Counted from the first letter of the stretch, positions 17,772 through 25,104 are shown. The stretch is DNA of 40,007 bases from Paenibacillus gorillae (GCF_000513275.1 NZ_CBVJ010000125.1:1-40007); one strand, 5' to 3'. Notes: generated from the sequence alone by a model not told the origin. A program made the numbers and translations.

Positions 17772-19115
17772 TTATTTGTTGCTTTCGTACGCAGTTTGGT
17801 GCTCTTTCGCAACGTTAGCTGCGTCGTTTTTCTTAACGAACAGGTTTTGGATCGAAGTCAAGTGAGCTTGTGCAGTAGCAGGGTTCATCGTGTTATCAAA
17901 CGCAATGTCGCCGCCTTTAACGTCTTTGAACATATCCAGAACTTCCATTGCCATGTCGGAGTAGCCGGCAGCTTTGAAGTCGCCTTCTACTTTTTGTGCA
18001 AGACCTACAGCGCCTTTAGCGGAGAAAGTCTCTTTAGGGAAGTTGATCATGAAGTAGTTCAAGAAATCTTTTGTTTCTGGCAAGTGTTTGCTGTCAGCAG
18101 AGATCGCGAACGCGCTGCCTGGAGCAAGCATGAATTCGTTAGGGTCGCCTTTGCCGTTTACAGTAGGGAACTTGAACACGCCAGCTTTGCCGTTGATTGT
18201 CGAAGTTTCGATACCGCCAGTTGCCCAGCTGCCCATGTAGTACATTGCTGCTTTACCCGTTTTGAACAAGTTCTCGCCTGCGTTGTAGTCGAAGGAAGTT
18301 GCGCCTTCTTGGAATGCGCCGGCTTGAATCAGGTTTTGGAAAGCGTCTGCTGCTTCTTTGAAAGCAGGATCTTCGAACGTTTTCTTGCCGTCAAGCACTT
18401 CTTGCAGGAAGCCAGGGCCGTTCGTGCGAAGCAGAACGTTCATGAACAAGAACGAACCTGTCCAGGAGTCTTTCTCGCCGATTGCCATTGGTTGAATACC
18501 TTTTGCTTTCAACGCTTTAACTACGTCAACCATTTCTTCGAACGTCGTTGGCACTTTCACGCCAGCTTGCTCGAACAGTTCTTTATTGTAGTACACCAGG
18601 CCGATGTTGTTGCCATCCGGCAAAGCGTAGATGTTGTTGTCGAACGAGTAGAAGTCAAGGATGCCTTCTTGGAACGTGTCTTTCAGACCGTTTTGATCCA
18701 GCATATCGTTCAGTGGAGCGAACAGCTTCGCGTCAACGAAAGGCTTCATTTGAGCGGCTGGGTTAACCACCGTAATGTCTGGAACTTCACGGGAAGCTGC
18801 TTGTGTTTTCAGCTTCACTTTTTGTTGGTCCGTGTTCAGCGAGTCGAGTTCGATTTTCACGTTTGGATTTTCATCTTCATAAGCTTTAACAATTTTCTTC
18901 ATGATGATGTTCTTCGGATCCGTCGGGTCCGGGTAGATGTTTTGGAACGTAATCGTTATATTCTCTTTTTTGCCGCCTGTGCTGCCTTCGTTGGCTTTAT
19001 CTGTGCCGTTGTTAGTTCCTGTAGTGCCGCCGCCGTTGTTGCCGCAAGCCGCGAGGCTGAGTGCCAATGTACCAGCCATTACAAGCTTCAGGATGCCCTT
19101 CATGTTCTTCTTCAT
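17772..19115 (-). CDS. Extracellular sugar-binding lipoprotein of ABC transporter
   Basis: A 447-residue family 1 solute-binding protein. The signal peptide ends in the lipobox LAAC with lipid-anchored Cys24, followed by a Gly/Asn/Thr-rich linker. The mature domain shows ITITFQNIYPDP, VNPAAQMKPFVDAKLFAPLNDML, IYALPDGNNIGLVYYNKELFEQAGV and GKAAMYYMGSWATGG, all typical of maltose-type binding proteins. AAGGGGG precedes the ATG. First gene of the uptake operon; promoter at 19149-19177. It captures the sugar outside the membrane for the two permeases. Confidence 0.95.
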   Translation of the reverse strand: MKKNMKGILKLVMAGTLALSLAACGNNGGGTTGTNNGTDKANEGSTGGKKENITITFQNIYPDPTDPKNIIMKKIVKAYEDENPNVKIELDSLNTDQQKVKLKTQAASREVPDITVVNPAAQMKPFVDAKLFAPLNDMLDQNGLKDTFQEGILDFYSFDNNIYALPDGNNIGLVYYNKELFEQAGVKVPTTFEEMVDVVKALKAKGIQPMAIGEKDSWTGSFLFMNVLLRTNGPGFLQEVLDGKKTFEDPAFKEAADAFQNLIQAGAFQEGATSFDYNAGENLFKTGKAAMYYMGSWATGGIETSTINGKAGVFKFPTVNGKGDPNEFMLAPGSAFAISADSKHLPETKDFLNYFMINFPKETFSAKGAVGLAQKVEGDFKAAGYSDMAMEVLDMFKDVKGGDIAFDNTMNPATAQAHLTSIQNLFVKKNDAANVAKEHQTAYESNK

Positions 19116-19148
19116 TGTTTTATATCCCCCTTATTTGTGGATGTGTTT

Positions 19149-19177
19149 ATTATGCCTTGATCTGGAACCCCTTACAA
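19149..19177 (-). promoter_or_regulatory. Predicted sigma-A promoter of the sugar uptake operon
   Basis: TTGTAA and CATAAT are separated by exactly 17 bases on the minus strand, 34 bases upstream of the binding-protein start codon. Confidence 0.6.
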
Positions 19178-19278
19178 TGCGGGAACTTAGGATAAAAGGT
19201 GTGTTTTCTTTAGATCGGCTTCTTAAGTTTCCCCACCTTCGGCGTACACTGCATGCTGTTCTTAGTTCCTGAGAACGA

Positions 19279-19316
19279 CAAAAAAACAGGCACAGCGATT
19301 GGGCGCTATGCCTGTT
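19279..19316 (-). terminator. Terminator of the polysaccharide deacetylase gene
   Basis: On the minus strand ACAGGCA plus AGCG pair with CGCT plus TGCCTGT (one mismatch) around a short loop, followed by seven T. It lies ten bases after the deacetylase stop and insulates the sugar operon. Confidence 0.9.
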
Positions 19317-19325
19317 AGTATGGAT

Positions 19326-20516
19326 TTAGGTATCAATTGCTATGCGGTTTTTCTTGCTGTTCCAGTCGAGCTTCATGTTGTTCATTTTGCAGAATTCGCG
19401 CAGCGGAATCATGACGCCTTCTTTCCGCTTCACCGGCTTGAGGGAAGTGAAATCCGCTTCTTTTCCGTTTAGGAACACCTTGACCTCTCCGTCCTCCACC
19501 GTCAATCCTTTCAGCTTCTCAATAAGCTGCATAGAGGATTCGCCATGCTTGGCGCCGTTCACCCGGTAGCCGTTCGTCTGCCCTTTGCCGTTAATGCCTT
19601 CCTTGACTGTAAAGCTAATCTCAATGCCCAGCTTCTTCATAATAGCGAGTGCTTCGTCATTATACGCACCGTAAGGGAATGCCAGCACGCTCATCGAATT
19701 GTGCAGCTCCTGCTTCAGAATCCGTTCTGCTTCCGTCAGGTCATTCGTAATTCTCGCCGTATACTCCGCATCAGTCTCCATACGCTTCTCATCTTTAAAG
19801 TATTGCTTGCGCGTCAGTACCGGCTTCGTCAAGCCATCCTCACGCATAGCACCGTAACGATGCAGATCATACGTATGATTATAGAAGTCCATTCCTGACT
19901 TTTGCATCTCGCGCATTTGATCCCACGTCATCTTTGGAGCCCCATTGTGCTTGCCGCCTACAGAGGAGACGATCACGAAGTTAACTGCCGGGTATCCGTA
20001 GCGCTTCAAGATCGGATAGGCATCGGTATAAAACGTTTCATAGCCGTCGTCAAACGTGATGAGCACTGCATTGTCCGGCACTGTGCCGTCACGCAAAATA
20101 AAATCAGCGTATTCCTTAATCGTAATGACATGGAAGCCATTCGTCTTCAACAGCTCCATTTGCTCCTCGAATTGCTTATCTGAAATCGCAGATTTCTCTT
20201 TCGACGGGTCATTCGAAATGTCATGATACATAAGGACTGCAACCTGATTGGAGTAAAAAACGCCGTTATTGCCATTATCCTGCTTAAGCGCCCATTCCAG
20301 CTTCACTTTAAAGGTGTTTTCCAGAAAAGCCGCCGGCACCATCGGCTCGCCTTGATCCACCGCCAGTACAGGAGCCTGCTTCACTTTCTCGCCATTGACT
20401 GTAAACGTTACTTTATTATTAGAACTTAATACGGACTGTGAACAGGCAGATAGGATTGCGACTATGCCAATGATAAGAATGAGTGTCAGACTGAATTTTT
20501 GCTTTGTTTTCATCAA
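19326..20516 (-). CDS. Lipoprotein polysaccharide deacetylase with C-terminal stalk (copper amine oxidase N-like) domain
   Basis: A 396-residue exported lipoprotein: hydrophobic signal and lipobox LSAC at Cys25. Residues about 35-85 and 335-395 resemble copper-amine-oxidase N-like stalk segments (VTFTVNGEKV..APVLAVDQGEPMVPAAFLE; VFLNGKEAD..MIPLREFCKMNN). Between them is a NodB deacetylase domain with LMYHDIS, the metal/catalytic motif ITFDDGYETFY, NHTYDLH and AFPYGAYND. It removes acetyl groups from an envelope or extracellular glycan; which polymer is not shown. It is a single gene with its own terminator. Confidence 0.92.
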   Translation of the reverse strand: MMKTKQKFSLTLILIIGIVAILSACSQSVLSSNNKVTFTVNGEKVKQAPVLAVDQGEPMVPAAFLENTFKVKLEWALKQDNGNNGVFYSNQVAVLMYHDISNDPSKEKSAISDKQFEEQMELLKTNGFHVITIKEYADFILRDGTVPDNAVLITFDDGYETFYTDAYPILKRYGYPAVNFVIVSSVGGKHNGAPKMTWDQMREMQKSGMDFYNHTYDLHRYGAMREDGLTKPVLTRKQYFKDEKRMETDAEYTARITNDLTEAERILKQELHNSMSVLAFPYGAYNDEALAIMKKLGIEISFTVKEGINGKGQTNGYRVNGAKHGESSMQLIEKLKGLTVEDGEVKVFLNGKEADFTSLKPVKRKEGVMIPLREFCKMNNMKLDWNSKKNRIAIDT

Positions 20517-20671
20517 TACAAATTCCCCTTAAAAAATGATTGTCATATTCAAGCCAAAAGAGGAATTGTTATGCTCTTCATCAAACGTCTAACAGATTCC
20601 CTACTCTATCAACGGCGCCCGGCAGCTAAAGGTTGCTTTTTTATTAAAAAAAATTAATCCGAGTTTCATTT

Positions 20672-21853
20672 TTACAATTGCATTTTTTTAAGAACCATAA
20701 CCGCAGCACCTGCTGCCACCGCATCCTCTTTCAATATTCCTTTCGAGAACAACGGCTTATACTTGGGAAAATAATACGTATTCTGCTCGGCCACACGAAT
20801 CGCCGTATCGAACATCGTCTCGTGCGCACTCAGCAGCGCTCCGCCAATAATAACCTGCTCTGGGTGAAGCACATTGATTAAGTTTGCGAGGCCAATACCG
20901 AGATACGCTGCTGCCTCATTGAAAATATGGAGCACATCAGCATCGCCTTCCGCTAGCGCACGAACCATCGTCTCAAACGTAATCTGCTCTTGGCCTGCGA
21001 TCGTTGTTGTGACAGCGGCAGCCGTGACGGGCAATTCTCTCACTTTGCTCTCTAAAGCTTGCAGAGACACAAAGGCCTCAAGCGCACCATAATTGCCATT
21101 GTCGCGAAGCCGGGGACCTCCGGCCTGAATAATCATTTGACCTACCGCACCTTCCGTGTCGGTTGCTCCGTATACGAGCTCCCCGCCAGACATCACAGCC
21201 GACCGCAGGCCGGCTCCGGCATGCACATAAAGCATATGCTCGTACCGTTCGCTTCGCAACGCCCAATGCTCGCCAATTAAGGCGGTATTCGCACCGTTAT
21301 CCAGCAGCGCCGGAAAACCAAGCCGTTCCTCCAGCAGTCTGCATATCGGCAGATCGCGCCAGCCGGCAGCCGGGAACAGCACCGGGTCAACAATTAGTCC
21401 CCGTTCCCGGTCAAGCGGGCCAACTGCACCAACTCCGATACCTACAATCTGCTGAGCAGCCAGCTCATGCTGCACTAGAAATGAATCAACAGTCTCCTGT
21501 ACCCGGTCGATGAATCGCTCTGGTGTCATCGTCTCATCCATCGTCCAGCGGACGAGTGACAGCCGGTTCATATGCAAATCATAGAGTCCCATTGAAGAAT
21601 AAATTCTTGAAATCTCCAGTCCCAATATATAACCGCGATGAGCATTCGTCTCATATAGAATCGGCGGCCTGCCGCCCGTGGAGTAGCCGAGCCCCTTCTC
21701 TTGCAGCCAATTCTCCGTGATTAGCTCCTCTAGCAGACGTGTCATGCTGTTGATTTTCAGCTCAAATTGCGCCATCAGCTCGGCTTTCGAGACAATGCCG
21801 TTTCTGGCGATGTAGTCATAGACCTGTTTTTTGGTCGTCGTTTTATTGGTCAT
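20672..21853 (-). CDS. ROK family transcriptional regulator lacking the zinc cysteines
   Basis: The N-terminal winged helix (KQVYDYIARNGIVSKAELMAQFELKINSMTRLLEEL) is followed by a ROK sugar-kinase-like domain (GIGVGAVGPLDRERGLI, HAGAGLRSAVMSGGELVYGATDTEGAVGQM, VIIGGALL). The usual CxCGxxGCLE zinc motif is replaced by LRDNGNYGALEAF, with no cysteine left. The frame is open back to 21919, but ATG 21853 (MTNKTTTKK) follows GATGAGG and lies downstream of a strong promoter at 21891-21919, so the longer start is excluded if that promoter is used. It probably responds to a sugar. The targets are not evident. Confidence 0.88.
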   Translation of the reverse strand: MTNKTTTKKQVYDYIARNGIVSKAELMAQFELKINSMTRLLEELITENWLQEKGLGYSTGGRPPILYETNAHRGYILGLEISRIYSSMGLYDLHMNRLSLVRWTMDETMTPERFIDRVQETVDSFLVQHELAAQQIVGIGVGAVGPLDRERGLIVDPVLFPAAGWRDLPICRLLEERLGFPALLDNGANTALIGEHWALRSERYEHMLYVHAGAGLRSAVMSGGELVYGATDTEGAVGQMIIQAGGPRLRDNGNYGALEAFVSLQALESKVRELPVTAAAVTTTIAGQEQITFETMVRALAEGDADVLHIFNEAAAYLGIGLANLINVLHPEQVIIGGALLSAHETMFDTAIRVAEQNTYYFPKYKPLFSKGILKEDAVAAGAAVMVLKKMQL

Positions 21854-21890
21854 AATATTCCTCATCCGATACGGAAATAAATTCCCATTT

Positions 21891-21919
21891 ATTATAACCG
21901 AGCCGGACGCTACTAACAA
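21891..21919 (-). promoter_or_regulatory. Predicted sigma-A promoter of the ROK regulator
   Basis: TTGTTA-N17-TATAAT on the minus strand, 37 bases upstream of ATG 21853. It places transcription initiation downstream of the alternative start at 21919. Confidence 0.65.
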
Positions 21920-22014
21920 TGAATGGAATGGCAGTATAATAGTATAGAAGCATAATAGTAGAGCCGGATGTACCGATCACAATAGCAATATGAAGAAAGC
22001 AGGAGAGTACAACG

Positions 22015-22635
22015 ATGAAAATTGCAATTTTAGGCGCAACGGGCCGCGTAGGCGGACGTTTGATGGAATATGCTTTGAGGGATGGTCATGAACTGACCTT
22101 GCTGGTGCGCACACCGGAGAAATTGACTGGTGTGCTGGACCGGGTAACGGTGCTTGAAGGCAGCGTGCTGGATGAGCGCGCATTGAACGAAGCTGTAAAA
22201 GATGCCGATGCTGTTGTAAGCGCACTTGGTACGGACGGGGGGACAACACTATCGGTTATGATGCCGATGCTGATCCAAGCGATGCAGCAGCATAATGTTA
22301 CTCGGCTGATCGCCATCGGCACGGCAGGCGTGCTGGAAAGCCGGGCGGAGCCGGGCTTGCTGCGCTATCAATCGAGTGAATCGCGCCGGACGCTAACCCG
22401 TGCAGCCCAGGAGCATCATGCGATGCTGCAGGCCATGCAGCAGTCCGGGCTGGACTGGACGCTCGTCTGCCCGACCTACCTGCCGGACGGCGAATATACC
22501 GGTGTATACCGGACGGAAAAAGACTATTTGCCGATGGATGGCAAACAAATCTCCGTCGCCGATACTGCCGAATTCGCCTACCGGCAATTGGGTAGCAGCG
22601 AGTTCACCCGCTCTCGCGTAGGAATCGCGTATTAA
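22015..22635 (+). CDS. NAD(P)H-binding protein of the atypical SDR / NmrA-like group
   Basis: A 206-residue Rossmann protein with the glycine motif LGATGRVGG at 5-13, then ADAVVSALGTDGG, RLIAIGTAGVLES and WTLVCPTYLPDGEYTGVYR. This matches the SDR_a5/BlvrB-like family, whose members are flavin or biliverdin reductases or redox sensors. There is no YxxxK catalytic pair, so classical dehydrogenase activity is unlikely. AGGAGAG precedes the ATG. Divergent from the ROK gene, convergent with the peroxidase gene. A weak TATAAT at 21935-21940 could serve as its -10. Confidence 0.85.
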   Translation: MKIAILGATGRVGGRLMEYALRDGHELTLLVRTPEKLTGVLDRVTVLEGSVLDERALNEAVKDADAVVSALGTDGGTTLSVMMPMLIQAMQQHNVTRLIAIGTAGVLESRAEPGLLRYQSSESRRTLTRAAQEHHAMLQAMQQSGLDWTLVCPTYLPDGEYTGVYRTEKDYLPMDGKQISVADTAEFAYRQLGSSEFTRSRVGIAY

Positions 22636-22651
22636 TCATTCTCCGCATGTG

Positions 22652-22694
22652 TGCAACCTCCGCGTACAGCGGGGCGTTGCATGACCGCGGTCAT
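22652..22694. other. Hairpin and adjacent palindrome between convergent genes
   Basis: GCAACCTCCGC can pair with GCGGGGCGTTGC (one bulge) over a five-base loop, followed immediately by the perfect palindrome ATGACCGCGGTCAT at 22681-22694. There is no T run, so intrinsic termination is uncertain. Confidence 0.4.
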
Positions 22695-22711
22695 CCGCAT
22701 ACTACTGGCGG

Positions 22712-23191
22712 TTATCCGAGCAGTGCGGCAATTTCACTTTCGATTTTTTCCGGTGCGTCGTTGGGAGCAAACCGTTTCAAGACTCGGCCATCCCGGTCAA
22801 TGAGAAACTTCGTAAAATTCCATTTGATCGCTTTGGAGCCTAGTACGCCCCGTGCATTGCTGCTTAAGTAGTCGAACAGCGGGTGCGCTGTTTTACCGTT
22901 CACATCAACTTTTCCATACAGCGGGAAGGATACACCGAAGTTGATTTCGCAGACCTCGGCAATTTCCTCATTGCCTTCCAGCTCTTGATTCAAAAATTGG
23001 CCGCTCGGGAAACCGAGAACAGAAAAGCCTTTGTCATGGTACGTATCATGCAGCTTTTGTAGCCCTTTAAATTGCGGAGCAAGACCGCATTTCGTTGCAG
23101 TGTTCACAATAAGCAGCACTTGGCCTTTGTAAGGCTCAAGCGTTTTTTTCTCGCCGCTGACGGAATCGACCTCAATATTATAGATAGACAT
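22712..23191 (-). CDS. bsaA: Glutathione/thioredoxin peroxidase family protein
   Basis: A 159-residue peroxidase. Cys35 in NTATKCGLAPQ is the peroxidatic residue, and Gln66 (GFPSGQF) and Trp124 (IKWNFTKFLIDRDG) complete the catalytic set. The Cys usual in FPCNQF is Ser, but Cys81 in AEVCEINFGVSFP matches the resolving cysteine of the thioredoxin-dependent type. It reduces peroxides, probably with thioredoxin. I use ATG 23191 (MSIYN), eight bases after GGAGG; an ATG at 23197 is too close. The gene is divergent from ohrR, and its promoter -10 lies inside an OhrR-type operator, so peroxide induction through OhrR is strongly suggested. Confidence 0.94.
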   Translation of the reverse strand: MSIYNIEVDSVSGEKKTLEPYKGQVLLIVNTATKCGLAPQFKGLQKLHDTYHDKGFSVLGFPSGQFLNQELEGNEEIAEVCEINFGVSFPLYGKVDVNGKTAHPLFDYLSSNARGVLGSKAIKWNFTKFLIDRDGRVLKRFAPNDAPEKIESEIAALLG

Positions 23192-23245
23192 ATTCATTCG
23201 CCTCCAAAATTTTTATTTTTAATTTATAGGACCATTTAAATTTGT

Positions 23246-23260
23246 TACAATTAGATTGTA
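23246..23260. promoter_or_regulatory. OhrR-type operator over the peroxidase -10
   Basis: TACAATTAGATTGTA has 6-bp arms and differs in one base from the B. subtilis OhrR operator TACAATTAAATTGTA. It contains the -10 box of the peroxidase promoter, so bound repressor would block RNA polymerase. Confidence 0.8.
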
Positions 23261-23283
23261 TAAAATTTAATGAGAGGTGTCAA
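23255..23283 (-). promoter_or_regulatory. Sigma-A promoter of the peroxidase gene
   Basis: TTGACA-N17-TACAAT on the minus strand: consensus -35, ideal spacing, one deviation in -10. The -10 overlaps the operator palindrome. Confidence 0.82.
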
Positions 23284-23387
23284 ATTTCTTTTCTCCATGT
23301 TGTTCTGATTATTAGAGTAGTCTAGCCGTTGCTGCATACGTTATGGACATCGCGGCACACCGTGCTGGGTCGAACGTAATTGCGGTT

Positions 23388-23417
23388 TTGACACTTTTGG
23401 CCGAATGGTGCTACAAT
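23388..23417 (+). promoter_or_regulatory. Sigma-A promoter of ohrR
   Basis: TTGACA-N18-TACAAT, 56 bases upstream of the ohrR start codon, with an operator-like palindrome just downstream at 23426-23441. Confidence 0.78.
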
Positions 23418-23425
23418 GTGATAAT

Positions 23426-23441
23426 AAATTGCATACAATTT
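23426..23441. promoter_or_regulatory. Second OhrR-type operator at the ohrR transcription start
   Basis: AAATTGCATACAATTT: arms AAATTG and CAATTT are exact complements around CATA. It covers the predicted transcription start of ohrR, which suits autorepression. Confidence 0.7.
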
Positions 23442-23472
23442 AAACAAATGATCGCCGCAAGGAGGGGACAAG

Positions 23473-23916
23473 ATGAACGAAAAAGACGAACTGTTGAAAC
23501 TGGAAAACCAGCTTTGTTTCGCTTTTTACGCCTGTTCGCGTGAAATAACAAAGCTTTACCGGCCGATCCTCTCCGAGCTCGATCTCACGTATACGCAGTA
23601 CATTACGATGCTGGCGCTTTGGGAGAAGGACGGCGTAACGGTCAAAGACTTGGGCGCGCGCCTGCTGCTGGATTCAGGCACGCTGACACCGCTGCTGAAA
23701 AAGCTGGAAGCCATGCAGCTCATTACACGGGACCGGGATAAGGCAGACGAGCGCAATCTCGTCATTCGTGTAACAGAGCATGGTGCTAAGCTCAAGGAAA
23801 AGGCTAAATGCGTACCGGCACAGCTGGGGGAGCAGATGAACATCCCGATCGAAGAGGTCAATGCGATCCGCGACCAGATTCAAAATCTGCTCATCAAGCT
23901 GGAGCCCACATTGTAA
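23473..23916 (+). CDS. ohrR: Organic-hydroperoxide-sensing MarR family repressor
   Basis: A 147-residue MarR protein with the OhrR signature LENQLCFAFYACSREITKLYRP. Cys15 is the peroxide-sensing residue of the family. Cys21 and Cys113 could form the disulfide partner found in two-Cys OhrR proteins, whereas B. subtilis OhrR has only the one sensing Cys. The winged helix is VTVKDLGARLLLDSGTLTPLLKKLEAMQLITRDRDKADERNLVIRVT. GGAGGGG precedes the ATG. In most bacteria OhrR controls ohr (an OsmC-type peroxidase). Here the divergent gene is a glutathione-peroxidase-type enzyme, and both promoters carry matching palindromes. Confidence 0.92.
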   Translation: MNEKDELLKLENQLCFAFYACSREITKLYRPILSELDLTYTQYITMLALWEKDGVTVKDLGARLLLDSGTLTPLLKKLEAMQLITRDRDKADERNLVIRVTEHGAKLKEKAKCVPAQLGEQMNIPIEEVNAIRDQIQNLLIKLEPTL

Positions 23917-23931
23917 TAAAAGTAATCGATG

Positions 23932-23969
23932 AACCGCCGGCCTGACATTCTGTCAGGCCGGCGGTTTTT
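23932..23969 (+). terminator. Terminator of ohrR
   Basis: A perfect 15-bp GC-rich stem (AACCGCCGGCCTGAC and complement) with a 5-base loop, followed by TTTTTATTATT. Confidence 0.95.
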
Positions 23970-24137
23970 ATTATTCTGGGACGCTAGGATGTGCGAACCG
24001 CGGCACGCGTTGCTCGGCGCACGCGGGTGGTCAATCTCATGATAAGTTACCCCGCACCACGGACTATTGCTCATCACCAGCATATTCAACTTCAACGCCT
24101 TTTCCATCGCATAGTTGCACAATTGCGTCCTAGCCTC
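23970..24137. other. Gene-free stretch between ohrR terminator and repeat array
   Basis: No supported gene. A minus frame at 23880-24122 overlaps ohrR and its terminator, lacks family motifs, and is rejected. From here to 25055 no coding sequence is credible. Confidence 0.6.
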
Positions 24138-24410
24138 ACTTAAAACCCTCCTAGGGCCTTAACCTACTATTATTCCACTCTGCTGCTCAACTTAAGACCC
24201 CGTAAGGGTCTTAGTAGCATCAGAGGACGCATTTTCATTCACAAAACCGTTTCACCTATCTACTTAAGACCCTTTCAAGCTCTTATCTGTTTGTAAAACC
24301 CGCTCCTCAAACGGTTTTAAGACCCTGTGAAGGTCTTAACAGCTTTAGCCGATGCTTTTTCCCCTAAAATCCGTGCCGCCAATTTACTTAAGACCTTTTC
24401 AGGGTCTTAT
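24138..24410. repeat. Five 25-bp palindromic repeats with alternating spacing
   Basis: Units related to ACTTAAGACCCT-NNN-AGGGTCTTA start at 24138, 24190, 24262, 24314 and 24386, that is at intervals of 52, 72, 52, 72. Each unit can fold into a hairpin with an 8-10 bp stem. The intervening bases of corresponding intervals also resemble each other, so the basic unit is a 124-bp tandem repeat, present about 2.3 times, holding two palindromes. No T tails, no reading frame. Confidence 0.85.
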
Positions 24411-24456
24411 CTCCCTGTAACCCCCCTCCCACAACCAACATAAAACCTCCGAAGAA

Positions 24457-24595
24457 CCGTCTCATCGGTCTACTTCACCGTCACTATAAAACCAGCCTTG
24501 GTCAAGGACTGGAACTTTCGCTTAATTCGACGCCATCATTCAGCACTTCTATTACTTCCTCTCACTCTACTGTGAAGTTTCCGTCGGCTGAGACG
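24457..24595. repeat. Imperfect inverted repeat, 139 bp end to end
   Basis: CCGTCTCATCGGTCTACTTCA at 24457 is an imperfect inverse of the segment at 24572-24595 (GTGAAGT, CGTCGG, GAGACG in common order). Inside, CCAGCCTTGG and CAAGGACTGG form a smaller hairpin near 24492-24513. It has the shape of a small miniature-element remnant, but no target duplication is visible. Confidence 0.5.
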
Positions 24596-24598
24596 AAT

Positions 24599-24784
24599 CA
24601 AAATGTAAATCTGCAGTTTGTTAGCCGGTTTTTCGGCCATTTATCGCCTCAAACTGCAAAAGTGCAGTTTGTTTGGCCAAAAAAGCCCCTATAGAGCGAA
24701 ATTGAGCGATTTCAACTGCACTTTTACATTTTGAGCGCTGTTTCAAGCATTTTTAGCCTTATCAAAATGCACTTTTGCATTTTG
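24599..24784. repeat. Four 21-22 bp palindromic units forming nested hairpins
   Basis: Units lie at 24599-24620, 24650-24671, 24713-24733 and 24763-24784. The second has arms CAAACTGCA/TGCAGTTTG and the fourth CAAAATGCA/TGCATTTTG. The first and third are mixed and are near-complements of each other, so they can pair across the second. Superunits recur at 113-114 bp with similar flanks. No gene or T-tailed terminator is involved. Confidence 0.8.
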
Positions 24785-25055
24785 TTTCTGTGCCAGGAGA
24801 AGAAAGCTATAAATTTTACTCTGGTCAGCGGCGCATACTCCAAAATTATCCGAATTCCCGCCATTTCGCTGTATTCCACCCGCTTCACCCTTCACTCGCT
24901 ACATCCCAGAGACCAATTCCAATTAATCTTCTCTTGTTCTATCTCATCCTGCTCTTGTTTTATCTCAATCGATCTCACTGTACCTTATTCTGCCTTGTTT
25001 TACCTTCCCCTCCTACCACGCTCCCTTCACCCTAGCCCAATTTTACTCCTGCCCG
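24785..25055. other. Pyrimidine-rich gene-free stretch
   Basis: The plus strand is strongly C/T biased from about 24920, with an imperfect 21-bp tandem duplication of CTCTTGTT(C/T)TATCTCA near 24929-24970. Short open frames here are low-complexity and lack ribosome binding sites. Confidence 0.5.
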
Positions 25056-25084
25056 TTGACATCGAGCGCCGTCGCCTGTATAGT
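25056..25084 (+). promoter_or_regulatory. Sigma-A promoter of the GntR/ABC operon
   Basis: TTGACA-N17-TATAGT, 61 bases upstream of the regulator start. The -10 abuts an inverted repeat. Confidence 0.8.
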
Positions 25085-25104
25085 TGATTACATGAGTAAC
25101 CAAC
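25083..25104. promoter_or_regulatory. Probable operator of the YtrA-like regulator
   Basis: GTTGATTAC and GTAACCAAC form an inverted repeat (8 of 9 positions) separated by ATGA. It covers the expected transcription start, as expected for autorepression by a GntR dimer. Confidence 0.65.

Noticed and set aside
17796..19160. Long plus-strand open frame of 454 codons
   Set aside because: It is the mirror of the sugar-binding lipoprotein gene, whose signal peptide, lipobox and family motifs are clear on the minus strand. The plus frame has no motif or ribosome binding site.
20630..20671. Terminator after the ROK gene
   Set aside because: Only A/T runs are present; no stable GC-containing stem precedes them.
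23880..24122. Minus-strand frame of 80 codons
   Set aside because: Runs through the ohrR terminator and the 3' end of ohrR; no ribosome binding site or motif.
24138..24410. CRISPR array
   Set aside because: Repeats are degenerate palindromes, spacing alternates 52/72, spacers resemble each other, and no cas gene is present.
24731..25087. Overlapping plus-strand frames of 118 and 86 codons
   Set aside because: Low-complexity Leu/Ser/Pro translation of a pyrimidine-rich stretch. It crosses the promoter of the GntR operon.
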